Origin: Aptenodytes patagonicus
Taxonomy: Eukaryota; Chordata; Aves; Sphenisciformes; Spheniscidae
Reading direction: 5' to 3'
Assembly: GCF_965638725.1 (NCBI RefSeq)
Contig: NC_134951.1
Coordinates: 27,907,746-27,971,745 of the forward strand
DNA: 64,000 nt
The notes under the pieces are model-generated. The model was given only the letters and a program-made list of their open reading frames with translations, did no database searches and was not told the origin of the DNA. Of this stretch, positions 40,023 to 52,478 are shown piece after piece. Each line of letters opens with the position of its first letter. The first letter of the stretch is position 1. The translations under genes and the position numbers were made by a program.

Positions 40023-40286
40023 CTAGTTTAAAGGCCTCTTCACCAGCTTGGCAAGCCTATGACTGAAGATGCTGTTCCCCTTCTCTGACAGATGGACCCC
40101 ATCAGCCCCCAGTAGACCAGGTTTCTCAAAGTGAGTCCCGTGGTCTAAGTAGCCGAACCCCTGGCTGTGGCGCCAGTCCCGTAACCATTTGTTGACTCGC
40201 CAGATTCGACTGGCCATTTCAAACCCCTTCCCTTTGACCAGCAGGACTGATGAAAAAACTACCTGTGCTCCTGAGTCCCTTCCCAC
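40023..40286 (-). pseudogene. CR1 ORF1 C-terminal (esterase) remnant
   Basis: An open minus-strand frame of 87 codons ends in LLGADGVHLSEKGNSIF. This matches the conserved D-x-x-H block of the SGNH-type esterase domain in CR1 ORF1 proteins, where Asp and His belong to the catalytic triad. The N-terminal part with the nucleophile serine is beyond the truncation. The stop lies just before ORF2, as in intact CR1 elements. Confidence 0.75.
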
Positions 40287-40357
40287 CCCTCCCAGGGCTC
40301 TGTAGTCCTTCTTGATAGTCCTCAGACTGCTCCTGGCTGTGTCACTGGTGCCCAGTC

Positions 40358-41112
40358 TTTTACTGAAAAGGTAAGCAGCCAGTGCAGTTCTCTTTACAAC
40401 TACTTGGGAAGTGACTGAAGAAGGTAAAACCGTACAAAAAAACAGTCAAGCGGCATTTTCCTCACTGTGACCATCTAGCCAAGTAGCAAAAAGAAGAGCA
40501 AGGGAATAGGTGGTTTCAGTGGATGAAAACCACATCAAGCTAATTAAACACGTACTTTGATCTTTCCGTGAATAAAATCTCTTCTGTGAGATTCATGTGG
40601 GGATTAATCAAGTTTCTTACTTTTGCCCATAAACGTATTACAGCAGTGAAATACAGCAGGGGGATAGTGAACTTTGATCTAGGAGACCACCTAGAGAGCA
40701 CAAACAAAAGATTCTAGGCCTGAATTTAAATGACTGACCCATTTTTATGGAGTGGCTTTTCCTCCTGCAATTTATTAAAATGGGGAGGGGAAGGGGAAAA
40801 GGGCTTGCTTTCTACAGTACTCTGGAAGCTACAGCTGAAACCTTTTACCCTACCAGGCATGTACTGTAAGTAAAAAAACCACAAAGTATCAGCGTTATAT
40901 AGATTTCATATAATTGCTCCATGAAATACAACTTTCTGGACTCAACAGGTCCAAATTAGCCTTTTACTCTAATTTAAAAGTGTATTCTGTTTCAATGATT
41001 ACATGTGACTGGCTGTATGATGCAAGCTACAGAATACATCTATGCAGTTTACCCTTACAAGGCACAGCTCTGATAATATACTATAGTTGTGTTATCTTCA
41101 GTAGCCACATGA
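40358..41112 (-). other. Region between CR1 and GSTA copy A, with 3' UTR
   Basis: This contains the likely 3' UTR of GSTA copy A. The + strand TTTATT at 40771-40776 is an AATAAA on the minus strand, about 340 bases after the stop codon. Nothing else is recognised. Confidence 0.5.
40771..40776 (-). terminator. Candidate poly(A) signal of GSTA copy A
   Basis: AATAAA on the minus strand, about 340 bases downstream of the stop codon of GSTA copy A. It is the nearest canonical hexamer I see. Confidence 0.5.
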
Positions 41113-44100
41113 TTAGATATTGAATAGTTCCTTCACAACGGCAATAAACTTCTCATCTGCTGGTGGCTTCCTCTGGCTGCCAGGCTGCAAGAATTTTTTG
41201 ATTGTTGGAATGTTGCTTGTTCTTCCTTTAAAAGCCTGTAAAAAGCAGCAGTAAAGCCAATGAGAGTCAGGAAATTATAATTCCATCCTTTATAGCTTAG
41301 AAATCAGGTGACTTGGATTTTTACTTCTCAGACATACTTATTAAACCGAGAAAGGCAGCTCCTTATAGTCAGCTCAGCCCTCAGCATTTTCCATTAAAAA
41401 AAAAAGGCAAAACCACACCTACAACATATTAGTCAAAAGAAAATCCAGGTGTGAATATTCTGATCCGCAATGCTGGTGCTATAAAGTTTACCTTAGTTTC
41501 CCAGATGGGGATGGGAGAAATTACTATTAAAGAGTTAAGAGTCATCTGGTAAAGGTGGAAGAAAAAAGAAAGAAAAAAGAAAAAGTAAAAACCACAGCCT
41601 GAATCCAAATCCTGCAGATATATTTGGGCAAAAAAAGAGGCAAGGACACAAATACCTCAGTGCAAAGCACCATGGAAGACAAGATGTAAGAAACTTAACA
41701 GCTCTTGTATATGATTTCTTCAAAATATAATTTTGCTAGCAAAAGGAAAAGGACAGGAACTGCAGACACAACAGGCCACAGACTTCCCCTCCTGATGCTC
41801 CTTGCTGTATTTGAAGACATGGAAGTAGACATCGACAGGACCAAACTGGTACCGTTAGTAGCGAATTCCTGCCGGCTGAGAACAGCTGGGAAAAGTAGAG
41901 CTGGAGAAAGGCGAGCCCCCAGCAGCTCCGGGGGCAAGGCAGTGCACGTGTGTTCAGGTTGTTGTAGTCAACAGAAGTAGACCAGAGAACTGTCAGTAAC
42001 ATAGTACAATGGTTCAAAAGATTTAAACATCAATTAGCTTTTAAAACTGGGCAGTGTTTATTATTTATTATGTTGCATTCCATATTGAGATCAGATGATT
42101 ACTAACCTGTAGCAGAGGGAATGCAGACAGTATATCAGGCTTACATTCTTCTGCCATTAAAATGGCTTCCAGCAGATGGATGTCTGCCCAGCTTAATTTG
42201 TTGCCAACAAGATAATCATGCCCATGGTCTTTTAAGGCCTACAAAATACGAACAAAAAAAAGTCCTATAGGATGTAACAATTTTATCTAGGTATTTCATT
42301 ACAGACAGATTTCTACAAAAATACACAGCAGAGCAAATCCATGCAAGAATCTGTAAAGTTAGAAAGTGATAGGTATTCTCACAACAAAAAATTAAATCAG
42401 AACTCATGTTTCAGTGTGAGCGGACCTATCACTCACTCTAACCTACTGCCAGGTAGCTGTAGCAAGTCCAGTCCCATAAGAAAGACATAGAAAAGAAACA
42501 GGACCACAGTAACTGTAAGAGGTAGTCAAGACAGTTCACCTGTAGCTTAAGTCAAGTGAATTCCTAGATGTTTCAGCAAAATTTGAGATTGCTGATGATA
42601 GTCTGAAATAGGTCAGGAATGAAGGAACACAGCCTTTCCACCCTTCATCCTGTATGGAAGGATTCTTTCATGGCAAACTGCTGATGCAAGAATCGCAGCC
42701 CACCAACGCTACTAATAGCTGTAATAGACAAGTTGTGATCAATGTTGCAGCACAGCTTCAGAGCAGTAACCAGCTCTCCAGCTTACCTTTTTCCTGAAGA
42801 TTATCACCCTTGTAGCAGAAGCAGAAGGAAACATGTCTGTGCCTAATATATTCTAATGCTACACTTACTTAAACAACTAACAAATGTGCACCAAAACTAG
42901 GACATCAGTCTGTGACTTTGGAAGCCAATTCCTTCTCCAGTCCCATCTGCCAACTTCACTATAAAAGAGGCAGTAACCTCTGACAGAGGCAAGGCTGATA
43001 CCTTCATGTAGTTATTTCCTATACTGCTCTAACAAGGTCCGCCACAGCTTATCTACGAAAGCCATGTGGAAACTCCCAAACAGAGCATCAGAAACAGATT
43101 GCCTGCAGTGCTTTAAATTACCTTTTGCCGCTCTATCTGGCTGTTGAGTGTTTAAAGTGCACACTCATAGCTAGGAATATTTTCTATTAGGATTGCATAA
43201 CACATGGACTGCAAACCCTGCTAAGCTGAATCAATGGACAAATTAAAACAGCTGGTACAGAAGGAAAATTATTAATCATTTTAACAAAATTAACTAGGCT
43301 AAAAATCATGGAAAAGTTTAGCTGTCTTTACCGTAAGTGAACAAGGATTATTTTAAAGACCTTCCTCCAGTGAGCGTACATACTAAAACATATCATAACA
43401 GTAGTTTATGCCACCTAGGCACAGGTTGGGAGGATGCTGGTGTCTAATTTGCTTCTTTATTTTTTAATAACTTAAATACTGATGTCATCAGACTTCAAAT
43501 CTTTGAAAGATTAATGTGTGCAATAATTTTTTTTCACAGGGCAGCCTCTGTGGGTTTCGCTTGTGCCATTTCAGGCTCTGATAAAGAGGTACGTGAAATT
43601 GCATCAAGTCCTGTATTTTTTGAATGGACTTCAGCTGCCTGTGAACCAAGGATTCAAGCTAGAAACCTGGCTCAGCTCTGAAACAACACAGCTTTGTACC
43701 CTTGGCACAGACGTCCGAGGAGACTGTCTCGCTCTGAAAAAGCACTGTGAGAAAGTCTGTATAGTAAAACCACACAAGGTACAAAAGTAAAGTTAAAAAC
43801 AGAAGTGGGCTAGTTAAGATGAGGATCACAGCTGGCTCAATTCAAACACGAAAATGTTAACACCAAAAAAAAAAAAATATCCTAAAGGGAAAAACAAAAC
43901 AGAACAAACAACAAGTTGGTAGAAAATGGCAACTCAGTTACATCCAGGCTATGTTCCAGGGAGAAGCAAAGAACAACCCGTCCCCCACTAACCAACTCTT
44001 GCCTAGCCAAGAAACACTCTTCATGTGCTCTATGGGGGTGGCAAGCATACCAATGCCTTACCTCGTAGCTCATTAGAGGCTAACTCTTTATTGCATGCTA

Positions 44101-47100
44101 GCCAGTAAATAATTGCTTTATGCTTTTAAGCCAGATACATCCTGTTTGCAGAGCCTCTGTGCACACCTAAGGATATGCAAATAGCGATTCAGAAAAAGAC
44201 AGTAATAGTCTGTAAGTATAACATATTTAAGCAATGGGTTTGAGAAAGATCACAGAATTAGGTCCTTAATTATAAAGCACAATTATATTTAACTTTGAAC
44301 AGCAAGAGTATATTACGCTTTCAGGCACTAAGTTCTGAAGGCTGGCACAAGTATTTAAACGGTGCATTTATGCAAAAAGCTAGGAGCTATCAGCCACCTA
44401 GCTAGGTTTAAAAAGTAGGATCTGCTCTATGAGGAGTCATCAAGAAGACAGCAAAGATACTCAGTACTGAAACCAGCCCGGTATTATTTTGTGACCCTCT
44501 TTTCACATTGCTGAATACTGGCTCCATCATACGGTTCCAGAGTTGTACTGTCACTTGCCTTCTGGAAAGTAGGTGTGTGGGGACAGGGGAGTGGGGCGGG
44601 GGGAACCTGTACCCCACTTTACTGTCTTTGTGGACTACTGGTGATTTATCACTTACCTTTTCATAAACAGGAAAGTACCTGGTTGTACCTCGTTCAATGA
44701 TTAAGGCAAATTTCTCTTCTTGTGTGTCAGCTGGGTGAAAAGGGAGATACATGATCATTCCCATCAGGTCTCTTGTTCCCTCCACATACATATCAATCCT
44801 GAAACAAGTATTTTTATTTCACATTTATCATTTGAACGTTCCATTTTGGTTATTTTCCTAAACTACAATGCTGAAGTGATCACTGACTAAAATGCTTATT
44901 AGCGAATGTAACCTAAGACATTAGTTTGTTTTCTTGTTCTTCCACTCGGATTCCTGGTCAGTTTTTTTCAAAGCACAGATCTAAAGATCACAGTGTCACA
45001 GTGTCTGCAACAGGCAAGGTATAAGTAAGAATCTGCAACCAATGTATTTAAAGTGGAGTTCACACTGTTTTCCATTGATAATCTATTCAACTATGCTGTG
45101 GGAGAAAAGACCACATATGCAAACCATGCTAGAGGAAAAAAAATAGTTTCGAGGTCTAATCATGAAAGGATCCCAGCTACCAGTTGCCAGTTCAGACATG
45201 CCAGTCCATAATAATCCCCACAATCTCTGGAGCTTCCCCCCCATTATCACAGAATAAACCCTTTACAGTAAGTGGCAGTCAGTTAGGTTAAGGACTTAAT
45301 TGAACTTTTGTGTGACTTTTTTTTTCTTTTTAAAGAAAGAGTAAATAAGGATTTTTGCTTTTGCATTAACCCTTTAGTTATGACAATGGAAAGTATCCAC
45401 AGCTTACATAAAGTAATATTAGGAAAATATTGTTTAATTTTCAGTAGCGTTAAGCCACTGAGCATGTCTTTTTTTAAATCAGCTGTGAAAGATTCTTTAC
45501 ATTTTGAAAAAAAGGAAATTAGAATACTTAAAGACATTTCACTTTTGCAGGCAGCTGTAGTTTTTCCTACTGTTTTCCTGTTTAAAGAGAAAAAAAAAGG
45601 CATACTTAGCCTTTATTATTGTATTAAGGTCCTGCAATTGCCCAGGAACTTAATGCACTTCTGGTCTCTGTGAAATCAAATGAGCCTGAAGGTGGCCATA
45701 ACATTCTCACTATGTTGACAATTAACAATCATTTATCAATCACAAAGTCCATTCACCCAATCCCTGGATCTGAGGAGACAATGCACTGGCAGATGTATAT
45801 GCACCTTTACATGCAGATATTTCACAGCAATATTCTTCTCATAAATATTAAAAATCATAGAAAAGTATTAGTAAGGATAGTATGCACTGTTACAGTACAG
45901 GGCTCTCTCCTTCAGGTCCTTCCCGTAGAGGTTGTACTTTGCTGCTATGTAGCTGAGGATGGCTCTAGACTGCACCATCTTCATCCCATCCATCTCCACC
46001 ATGGGCAATTGCTGAAATAGCAGGGATCCATCTGGGGAAGAAAAAGCAGCAAACTACTCAGACTGCTCAGTACTACACTGAATCAGAGGAAGAGACCTGG
46101 TAATACACCAAGGCATTTTCAATTCTGAGGGATGAAAGCATCCACAGGCAAGCAGGTCTCTCAAATCTTCTCTTTACAGGTCACATCATATTGGAGGTCT
46201 TATAAAAATATCACCTGTTGTCCTTTTGCTATATTGGTGTGAATTTATGTTTAGGGTACAGTTTACAGACTCACCATTGCGTAATTTTTCTAGGTGTTCC
46301 TTTGTTTCTATGAATTCTTCCTCAAACTGAAAAGCAATGATAGAAAACAACACTCCGTCACTCCAAAGGCAATGGAGAAGTGGAAGAAGTCTGGAAGTTA
46401 GACTCCGCCTCTCCACACTATTCCCCATACTTCTCATGCTTGTGTTGACCTCCTACTCCGACTCTTCATCTCTGCTCCAGCAAATAACCCAGGACTACAG
46501 TGTCCCCAACACCACAGTAATGGTCAATGCTTTACACTTCAAAAAAAGCTTCCTCATTATAAAGACCAGTCTACTTGCCTGCACGAACAATTAACAGACA
46601 CCAAATCATTCACTTAAAAGCAGCTGATGCCACGTGAAATATTGAGAAATTTTTAATAAGTTATGCCTCTGTTACGCAGCATTTATCTCCCTCTTTCTGC
46701 CTGCTGGCATTTTTTTTTTTTAAATGAGAAGGACATTTGAATAAGGGCAAGATCTTTGTTTCCTCAGTGCTCCTGCTCTGCAGCTTCTCTGTCAGCAACA
46801 TTCACAAATGAGCACCATTAAGAAAGCCTTTTATTTCCAACGGAGTATAAATAGTTTCTGAGAAAATAGTTTCAAAGCACTGTATTCAAACAAAAAACTG
46901 AATGTAGAAATTATGGTTTTCACCTGATGTGAATCTGGATAGCTCCCCTACTGCCTTCAGGGCAACTCTGCTGATTTATCCTACTCAGGTCCTGACCCAA
47001 AGAACAAAAAGCACTTTGTTTGGAGATAATGTTCTGTTAAACCATGACATGTTCTAAAGATTTTCATGTGGTACGCATGGTCTTTCAGTGGAGAACAATC

Positions 47101-47519
47101 ATGAGACACAGGGAAGTAATGAGCATTCAGAGAAAGTCAGAGATACACAGTTTTGGTCTGCAGCAAGGATTTAAGATCTCAGCTTAAAGTATGTTTCAAA
47201 AAAGACACTTAACAATTCTCTTTGTATGTTAAAATCCTTTTACTGCCAACTGTTGCTCAAGGAATACATTAAATACAATATGAGAGAGTGTATCACTGAA
47301 TCCAAGCATTCTGCATCACAATATGTGATGTTGTGCCTACCTCTAAGCACAGATGTAATTGGGAAACCTTTCTAAAGAACACCTATTTTAATCACAGATT
47401 AATCTGACCACTTTATAAAAAAAGGTACAAACCTCAACCCCAGCTGCTGCTAACAGCCATCGGATTGACTCCATCCTCCCCCTTCCTCTGGTGTAGTACA
47501 GCTTGGGTTTCCCCACCAT
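41113..47519 (-). CDS. GSTA: Alpha-class glutathione S-transferase, copy A
   Basis: A cytosolic dimeric enzyme that joins glutathione to electrophiles and can reduce organic hydroperoxides. Six coding exons on the minus strand (47519-47433, 46326-46275, 46031-45899, 44798-44657, 42238-42107, 41235-41113) join in phase to 222 codons, the normal alpha-class length. All introns are GT-AG. The thioredoxin-like N-domain (about 1-80) has the catalytic Tyr9 (KLYY, 6-9), Arg15, Arg45, QQLP at 53-56 and Gln67-Ser68. The helical domain carries Asp101 and Arg131 at the same numbers as human GSTA1, so the glutathione site looks intact. Residue 68 is Ser where human has Thr, a mild change also seen in copy B. 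The C-terminus is KELFNI. The 5' exon is non-coding and lies upstream, probably in the CpG island at 50.4-50.95 kb. Exact orthology to a numbered GSTA gene cannot be set from sequence alone. Confidence 0.95.
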
Positions 47520-47539
47520 GATTTCAGAGTTCTTGTTTC
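47433..47539 (-). other. GSTA: GSTA copy A exon 2 (first coding exon)
   Basis: The acceptor TTATCAG precedes 47539, leaving 20 bases of 5' UTR before the ATG at 47519-47517. The exon ends at GVE (29 codons) with donor GTTTGT. The encoded [20 protein letters not shown] holds Tyr9 and Arg15. Confidence 0.85.
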
Positions 47540-50400
47540 CTGATAAATTCAAGATGATAATCTTACAGGAAGCATTTTTTAAATTAGCATTTAAAATGTT
47601 CCACTCCAAACAACTAAATACAGTTAGATGAATGTGAAAGTAGAAGGGCAATCAAGGCCTAGATACTTGGGCTTGATGCAACCAAGTTTCCTGTGGATTA
47701 GTTGGAAAAAAAGAAAAAGTACACACTACCAGAACATGCAGCAATTCAAAAAAGAATCATGACAGAATATAATAAGCATCTACTAAATCATATACCTATC
47801 TTTAAAAATATTAACATAGCTTTAAAAGCTCACGAGCATTTTACAACCAAAGCAGAACTGTAGGGTATTCCTGAATAAATACATTTTTAACCTTGTAGTG
47901 ATGCAATCTCTTCAGTTGGTGTTCTGTGACAGTATCCACGTCATACGAGACTTGAAAATGTACTATGTCAAATGAATTGTTTCACAAGAACGCCAACCCA
48001 GAGACACCAGCGTTATTTTCACACCTCTCATTACATTTCAAAGCCCCGTGCTCCTGTGCCTTTACAAATATGAGCTTTTAACAGCAACATATATTCCAAC
48101 ATATATTTCACCAGGCCTGCTGACTTCCATATTTAGCTAGTTCTGTTTTGACCATTAGCCAAATCACAATATATCCATTACAGATAATGTGGACCAATTT
48201 AAGACCCATTCCAATTTTACAAACAACAGTTAAACTGTAACAGGGATTTATATCCTATTTCCCCTGAAAACTTAACTTTAAAATCAAAAACAAACAAACA
48301 AGACTGTGACATCTGTTGGGCAGATAAGGCCTGGTCAATGCCCACAGCAGCAGGGGGCTGAAGTCAGACCACTGGATGATGACACTGGGATGAAACACTT
48401 CATCCTTTCAAATTTCCCTAATAAGTGCAGTCACATGCCATAGTATGAACTCGGCAGCTAATGTGAGCTTGCCTGGTGCTGGAAACAAAGCTAACACTGT
48501 ATTCTTATCACTAATGGGTCCCAGGAAGAACAAAGCAGATTTAATAAGAAGACAGAGTCACAGACTAACAGAGTGCTTCATTGTTAAGCCAAGGTTTTAT
48601 CTGTTTACAGGCAGGCTTATTTATTCTTGCATAGACTTCACAGTTGAACCATAAAGTGGAATCTGGCCATAATCCCAAAGGCATCAATGAAGAGGCACAA
48701 ACAAACAGTCCAACAGCGAGAGGGCAGACCACATCCCTGGCCTGCTCCACTGAAGTCCTTTGTGTTGGGTGGTATCTTCAATAGGCCCTATAGCAAACAG
48801 CCATTGCTCTACTAGGGGCTGGACTCACAGGAGAAACATGGTGCCCCAGTCCAAAATACAGGTCTTCAAAACTGCTGCTCAGCTTCCATCTAGCCCTGGC
48901 AATGCCTATATTCCCAGACACCTCAGTCTCTTGCAACAAAGTTCTCCTGATACGTAAATATGTGCTTTTTAATAAAGACTTGATTATGTCTTGACGGTTT
49001 AGAGTTGCCATCTAGTCTGGAGCTGCTGGATGCCTAGCTAGATTCCTAATACCTGAACACATAAACAAGGCATTTAGAGAAGTGCCTTATCACAGCTACC
49101 TTAACCAGGCCCTACACACAGAAGAGCATGACCTACGCTCCATTTCGGATTCCCGTAAGTGTATGAGTTACAGTATAGCAAGAGAAAGAGCTCTCAACCT
49201 TCCATACTTCAAAAATACTTCATTCCCTGGTGCTCAGGAAGTAGATGACTATCTCAACTCCACCAGAGAGGAGAACTGCACTTGGGCCCTCACAGACTGG
49301 ACAAGCATTCTAACCTCCAACACATGGGATCAAGGCAGGGAAACACACTACAAGGACAGGCTAGCGTAAGCAGAAAGAGCAAACTTCCCCGACCTCTCCC
49401 CGAAGCAGAGATAGAGTTGATAAAAATCAGCCCAGCCAGAGCCCTGCTTGCCAGTGTCAGCTCAGTGCTCCACTCCAAACAACTGGGAAAGCTGAAGAGC
49501 AGAGCAAGTGTCAGTGGAAAGAAGTCCAGGTATCAACATAACCTGTACTTGTTCATCACAGTTCCTTGTGAGGATTGGCCAAGGGTTGAGGCTTTTTGTC
49601 CAGGTAAGAAAAAGCTTACATTTTCCTGGAACTGCACTGCTTAAGGACTGACTCTGGGGTTTAGGCTGAACGCTTACTTAGGGTTGCTAAGTACTTTGGT
49701 GACTCTGTTACTGCTCTGCAATGAATACCCCTTTGTAAAGCAGTGAGTCACGAAAGAGTAGCAAAGTTGGTGCACTATCTTTCTTGAATAGCAATAATGG
49801 ACCTGAAAAGAAATCACAAACTTTCCTGATGTTCTAGTGCATCGGACCTTCCTTGGACCTCACCCAGGCAGTTGTCAGAGTGACAGCTACTGCTGTGATC
49901 GCTGTATTAAAAAATCACACTATTTTGTCCAAAACAATTCAGGCACTGGCCTTCCAGTGAGAAACAAGTAAGTGAATTTAACAGCAAGCTCATAATCTGC
50001 TTCAAGTTCTTAAACTTTCTTCCTAATTGAAAGCGGACCCCAAAGTAGTTCTCGGCAATGCTTTGTTCCTTGAACACAGCTCACACAGAATGACCTTACA
50101 GCACAAGCCCTGTACTGCATTGAGCCTTGTTTGGTCTTGAGACCGTCCCAAGACTGTAATTGCTCACCAGCGTGTGGTTTCTACTGGGACTCAGGCCAAG
50201 TCTGGATTCAAAAACTGTTCCTTCCACCACCCGAGCTAGGAGAAGAGTTTGAAGGAGATGAAAGGCAAATTACCCCAAGAAATTTTAAAACTTTAACTCC
50301 AAACAGCAATTCCTCTTCAGGTTCCCTGCTGATCCTACCCAGAGCCAGACACAAACCCCCTCTACACACACACCCCCCACCCGGCGTGGGTCCCAGCTGC
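47540..50400 (-). other. Putative intron 1 of GSTA copy A
   Basis: No coding exon or repeat family is recognised in this AT-rich stretch. If the CpG island at 50.4 kb is the promoter of copy A, this region is its first intron. Confidence 0.4.
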
Positions 50401-50950
50401 AGGAAAAAGAGTGGGGAGTAACCGCTGGACAAACACCCTCGAGCAGCGCCGCAGGACACTGAAGGCTCACTGAAGGACACTGAAGGACACTGAAGCGCGG
50501 CCGGCGGGCCGAAGTTCTGCCCGGGGAGCAGCTGCCAGCCCTCGCACCCCGCCGCCACACGCCGTGCTTCGCAGCAAAATTCACACCCTCCGCCGGGCCG
50601 GGACCGGCCGCCCCCACCCCGCACCCCCGCGGGGCCGCCGACTCCCGCAACGGCTCCCCAGCCCGCCGCCGCCGCCAGTACCGTCCGCACGGGCCGCACG
50701 TCCGACAGATGCCGTCGCCCAGCCAGCTCCGCGCGGACTGCCCTCACCACCCGGCCCGCCCCCCGGCCCGCCGAGAGGCGGCCGCTCCTCCCCTCAGCGG
50801 GGCTGCCGCCCTCAGCGGCCGTACCGGGCCGGCTGCCCACTGCTCGCCCCGCCCTCCCTCAGGCCTGGTGACGGCAGCTTCACCGCGCTCAGTCACCGAG
50901 GCCCGGCTTCCCGCAGTGAAACCGCATCCCTAAGCCCTGCAAGCGTAGCT
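50400..50950 (-). promoter_or_regulatory. CpG island, likely promoter of GSTA copy A
   Basis: This block has dense CpG, GGGCGG-type boxes and no obvious TATA box. It lies about 3 kb upstream of the first coding exon of copy A. No other 5' end is recognisable nearby, so I infer that it drives copy A on the minus strand. A candidate donor of a non-coding exon is GGTG|GTGAGG (minus strand, near 50,746). The edge near 50,457-50,490 contains three direct copies of an 11-bp GAAGGACACTG-like unit. A + strand transcript from the same island is possible but I see no exon for it. Confidence 0.6.
50457..50493. repeat. Short tandem repeat at CpG-island edge
   Basis: Three to four head-to-tail copies of an ACTGAAGGACACTGAAGG-type unit of 10-11 bp. 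It is a minor local expansion. Confidence 0.7.
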
Positions 50951-52220
50951 GAGGGAAAAGCCACCTCGGCCTTGTCCCTGGAGTCTTGTGAAGTGACTTT
51001 TTCCACTGGGTTGGCTTCGAGGTCAGCGGGGTGCTGCGGCTGCACCTCAGAGGGACATACATGGCCGCCGGGGCACAAGGGGACAGGAGAAAGGCTTTGA
51101 GGCCCCCGAGGCAGCAATGGGATCACAGCGATGGCGTGACTGGGGGAGAGGCCTGGGCTGCAGCCCCTGTGCGAGAGGTGCCGAGCTGTCGGTGTGCCAG
51201 GGGCTCTGGCTCTGCGTGGCCGAAGGCTGGGGTCTGTGCGCAGGCTCCTAAAACTGCCTGGCTATGCCGGGGAGCTTGCACGGCAGAGAGTTGGCAGCCA
51301 CATCTGAAGTTTCCAGCTTGAGTTTCTGACAGGGCTCAGCAGCTGCAAGTGCTGCCCGAATGCTTCGGTGAGGCAGGAGGGAAACAGCTCTTGCAACAAC
51401 TCTAATTAATACATGCTCTGCTGCAGAAAAACATTGGGTTTTTTCCTTTCTTGATGCTAAAAACTGGTTCCAGCTGCCTGGCATTTCTTATAAAGAAACT
51501 AATGGTGTTAGCAAGAGTTTTAGTGCCCTGAGTTTGCCCAGCTTAAAACTGCCAGTACTAGAGTATTAGTTGGTTTTAGGGCACCGGCTGTTGCATTTAC
51601 ATACTTGGTTGATTTGGTGTTTAAATAATATACATATTTATGTGTTCAACTGTCTTGCTAGCCTCTCAGTAGTAGAGATTGATTTAAGTGATTATAATGT
51701 ACAACTTATATTTAACTGAGTTTAATATAAAGTGACATAAGTCAACATGAAGTCCTACATTTCAAGGTCTCGCTAGCACCTGACACCAATCTAACTCCTT
51801 CCTCAAATAATGTTTTCAACTTTACAGTTGGTGACAAGCATTCATTTCTCAGCCGAGTCTGCAAAGTGCTTTTAGCTGCTACAACAGACCTTTTGTTAAA
51901 GAAAATATTGGTGAAGCTATAGTACAAGCGCTTAAATGTCTAGTGACAAAACAGAGGTGCAGTAGGACCTCTGGCCCCAGCATGCTCCAAGTCAAGTCCA
52001 GAGGAAAGCTGAATCCAAACTTGTCATCTCCATCAAACCAGAGCCTGCAGGCTTTTCCTGGCATTTCCCAGAACAGATATGTCACCCACTGTTTGGGCTA
52101 CACTCCCTTCATTTTCCAGCAACTCTTGGGAATGCCAGAAAGACAGAACCAGAGAGCCCTTAGGTATGTAAGTAGCAGGAAGAAGTCATTGAACAAACTG
52201 GTTTTGAGTGTCAATATAAG
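50951..52220. other. intergenic stretch between GSTA copies A and B
   Basis: No gene is recognised between the CpG island and the poly(A) region of copy B. GC content falls off after about 51,300. Confidence 0.4.
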
Positions 52221-52222
52221 AC

Positions 52223-52228
52223 TTTATT
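52223..52228 (-). terminator. Candidate poly(A) signal of GSTA copy B
   Basis: AATAAA on the minus strand (TTTATT on +), about 255 bases after the copy B stop codon. Confidence 0.6.
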
Positions 52229-52478
52229 TCAGGTATTCTCTTTAAGTAATTTAAGACATCCTGTGTTGTCCAGTGTACCCCCTAATTCAGTGAACTATTT
52301 CATTTGCTGGTATGCTTATGTAGATTACCTTGGAAGTGTTTGCAGTAGGCTAAAACCAGTCCCATAGCTAAGGAAAGAGAGATCAAAAACCTTTTCACTA
52401 TTTTCATTAATTTCACTTTGCCACTATCAGCAACCACAAAGACAATGAAATAGAGTTTCTGTGGGTTTAGGTCGCTGC

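Larger units (their letters stand above)
37001..40357 (-). mobile_element. Large CR1 LINE retrotransposon, 5'-truncated
   Basis: This 3.36-kb non-LTR retrotransposon lies on the minus strand. Its 3' end is at 37001 (tcatagaatcatgg on the + strand, the reverse complement of the ATTCTATG tail). From 5' to 3' in element sense it holds the end of ORF1 (esterase domain), then an APE-type endonuclease, then the reverse transcriptase with a C-terminal region and a short 3' UTR. Full-length CR1 is about 4.5 kb, so roughly 1 kb of the 5' end is missing. ORF2 is interrupted at least at about 39,450, 38,680, 38,390 and 38,260, so the copy cannot move by itself. It sits between the convergent TMEM14A and GSTA copy A genes. 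Confidence 0.95.

Noticed and set aside
50208-50840. 210-codon minus-strand frame in the second CpG island
   Set aside because: Composition-driven frame (Gly/Arg/Ala-rich) with no motif. The region is better explained as promoter and non-coding exon.
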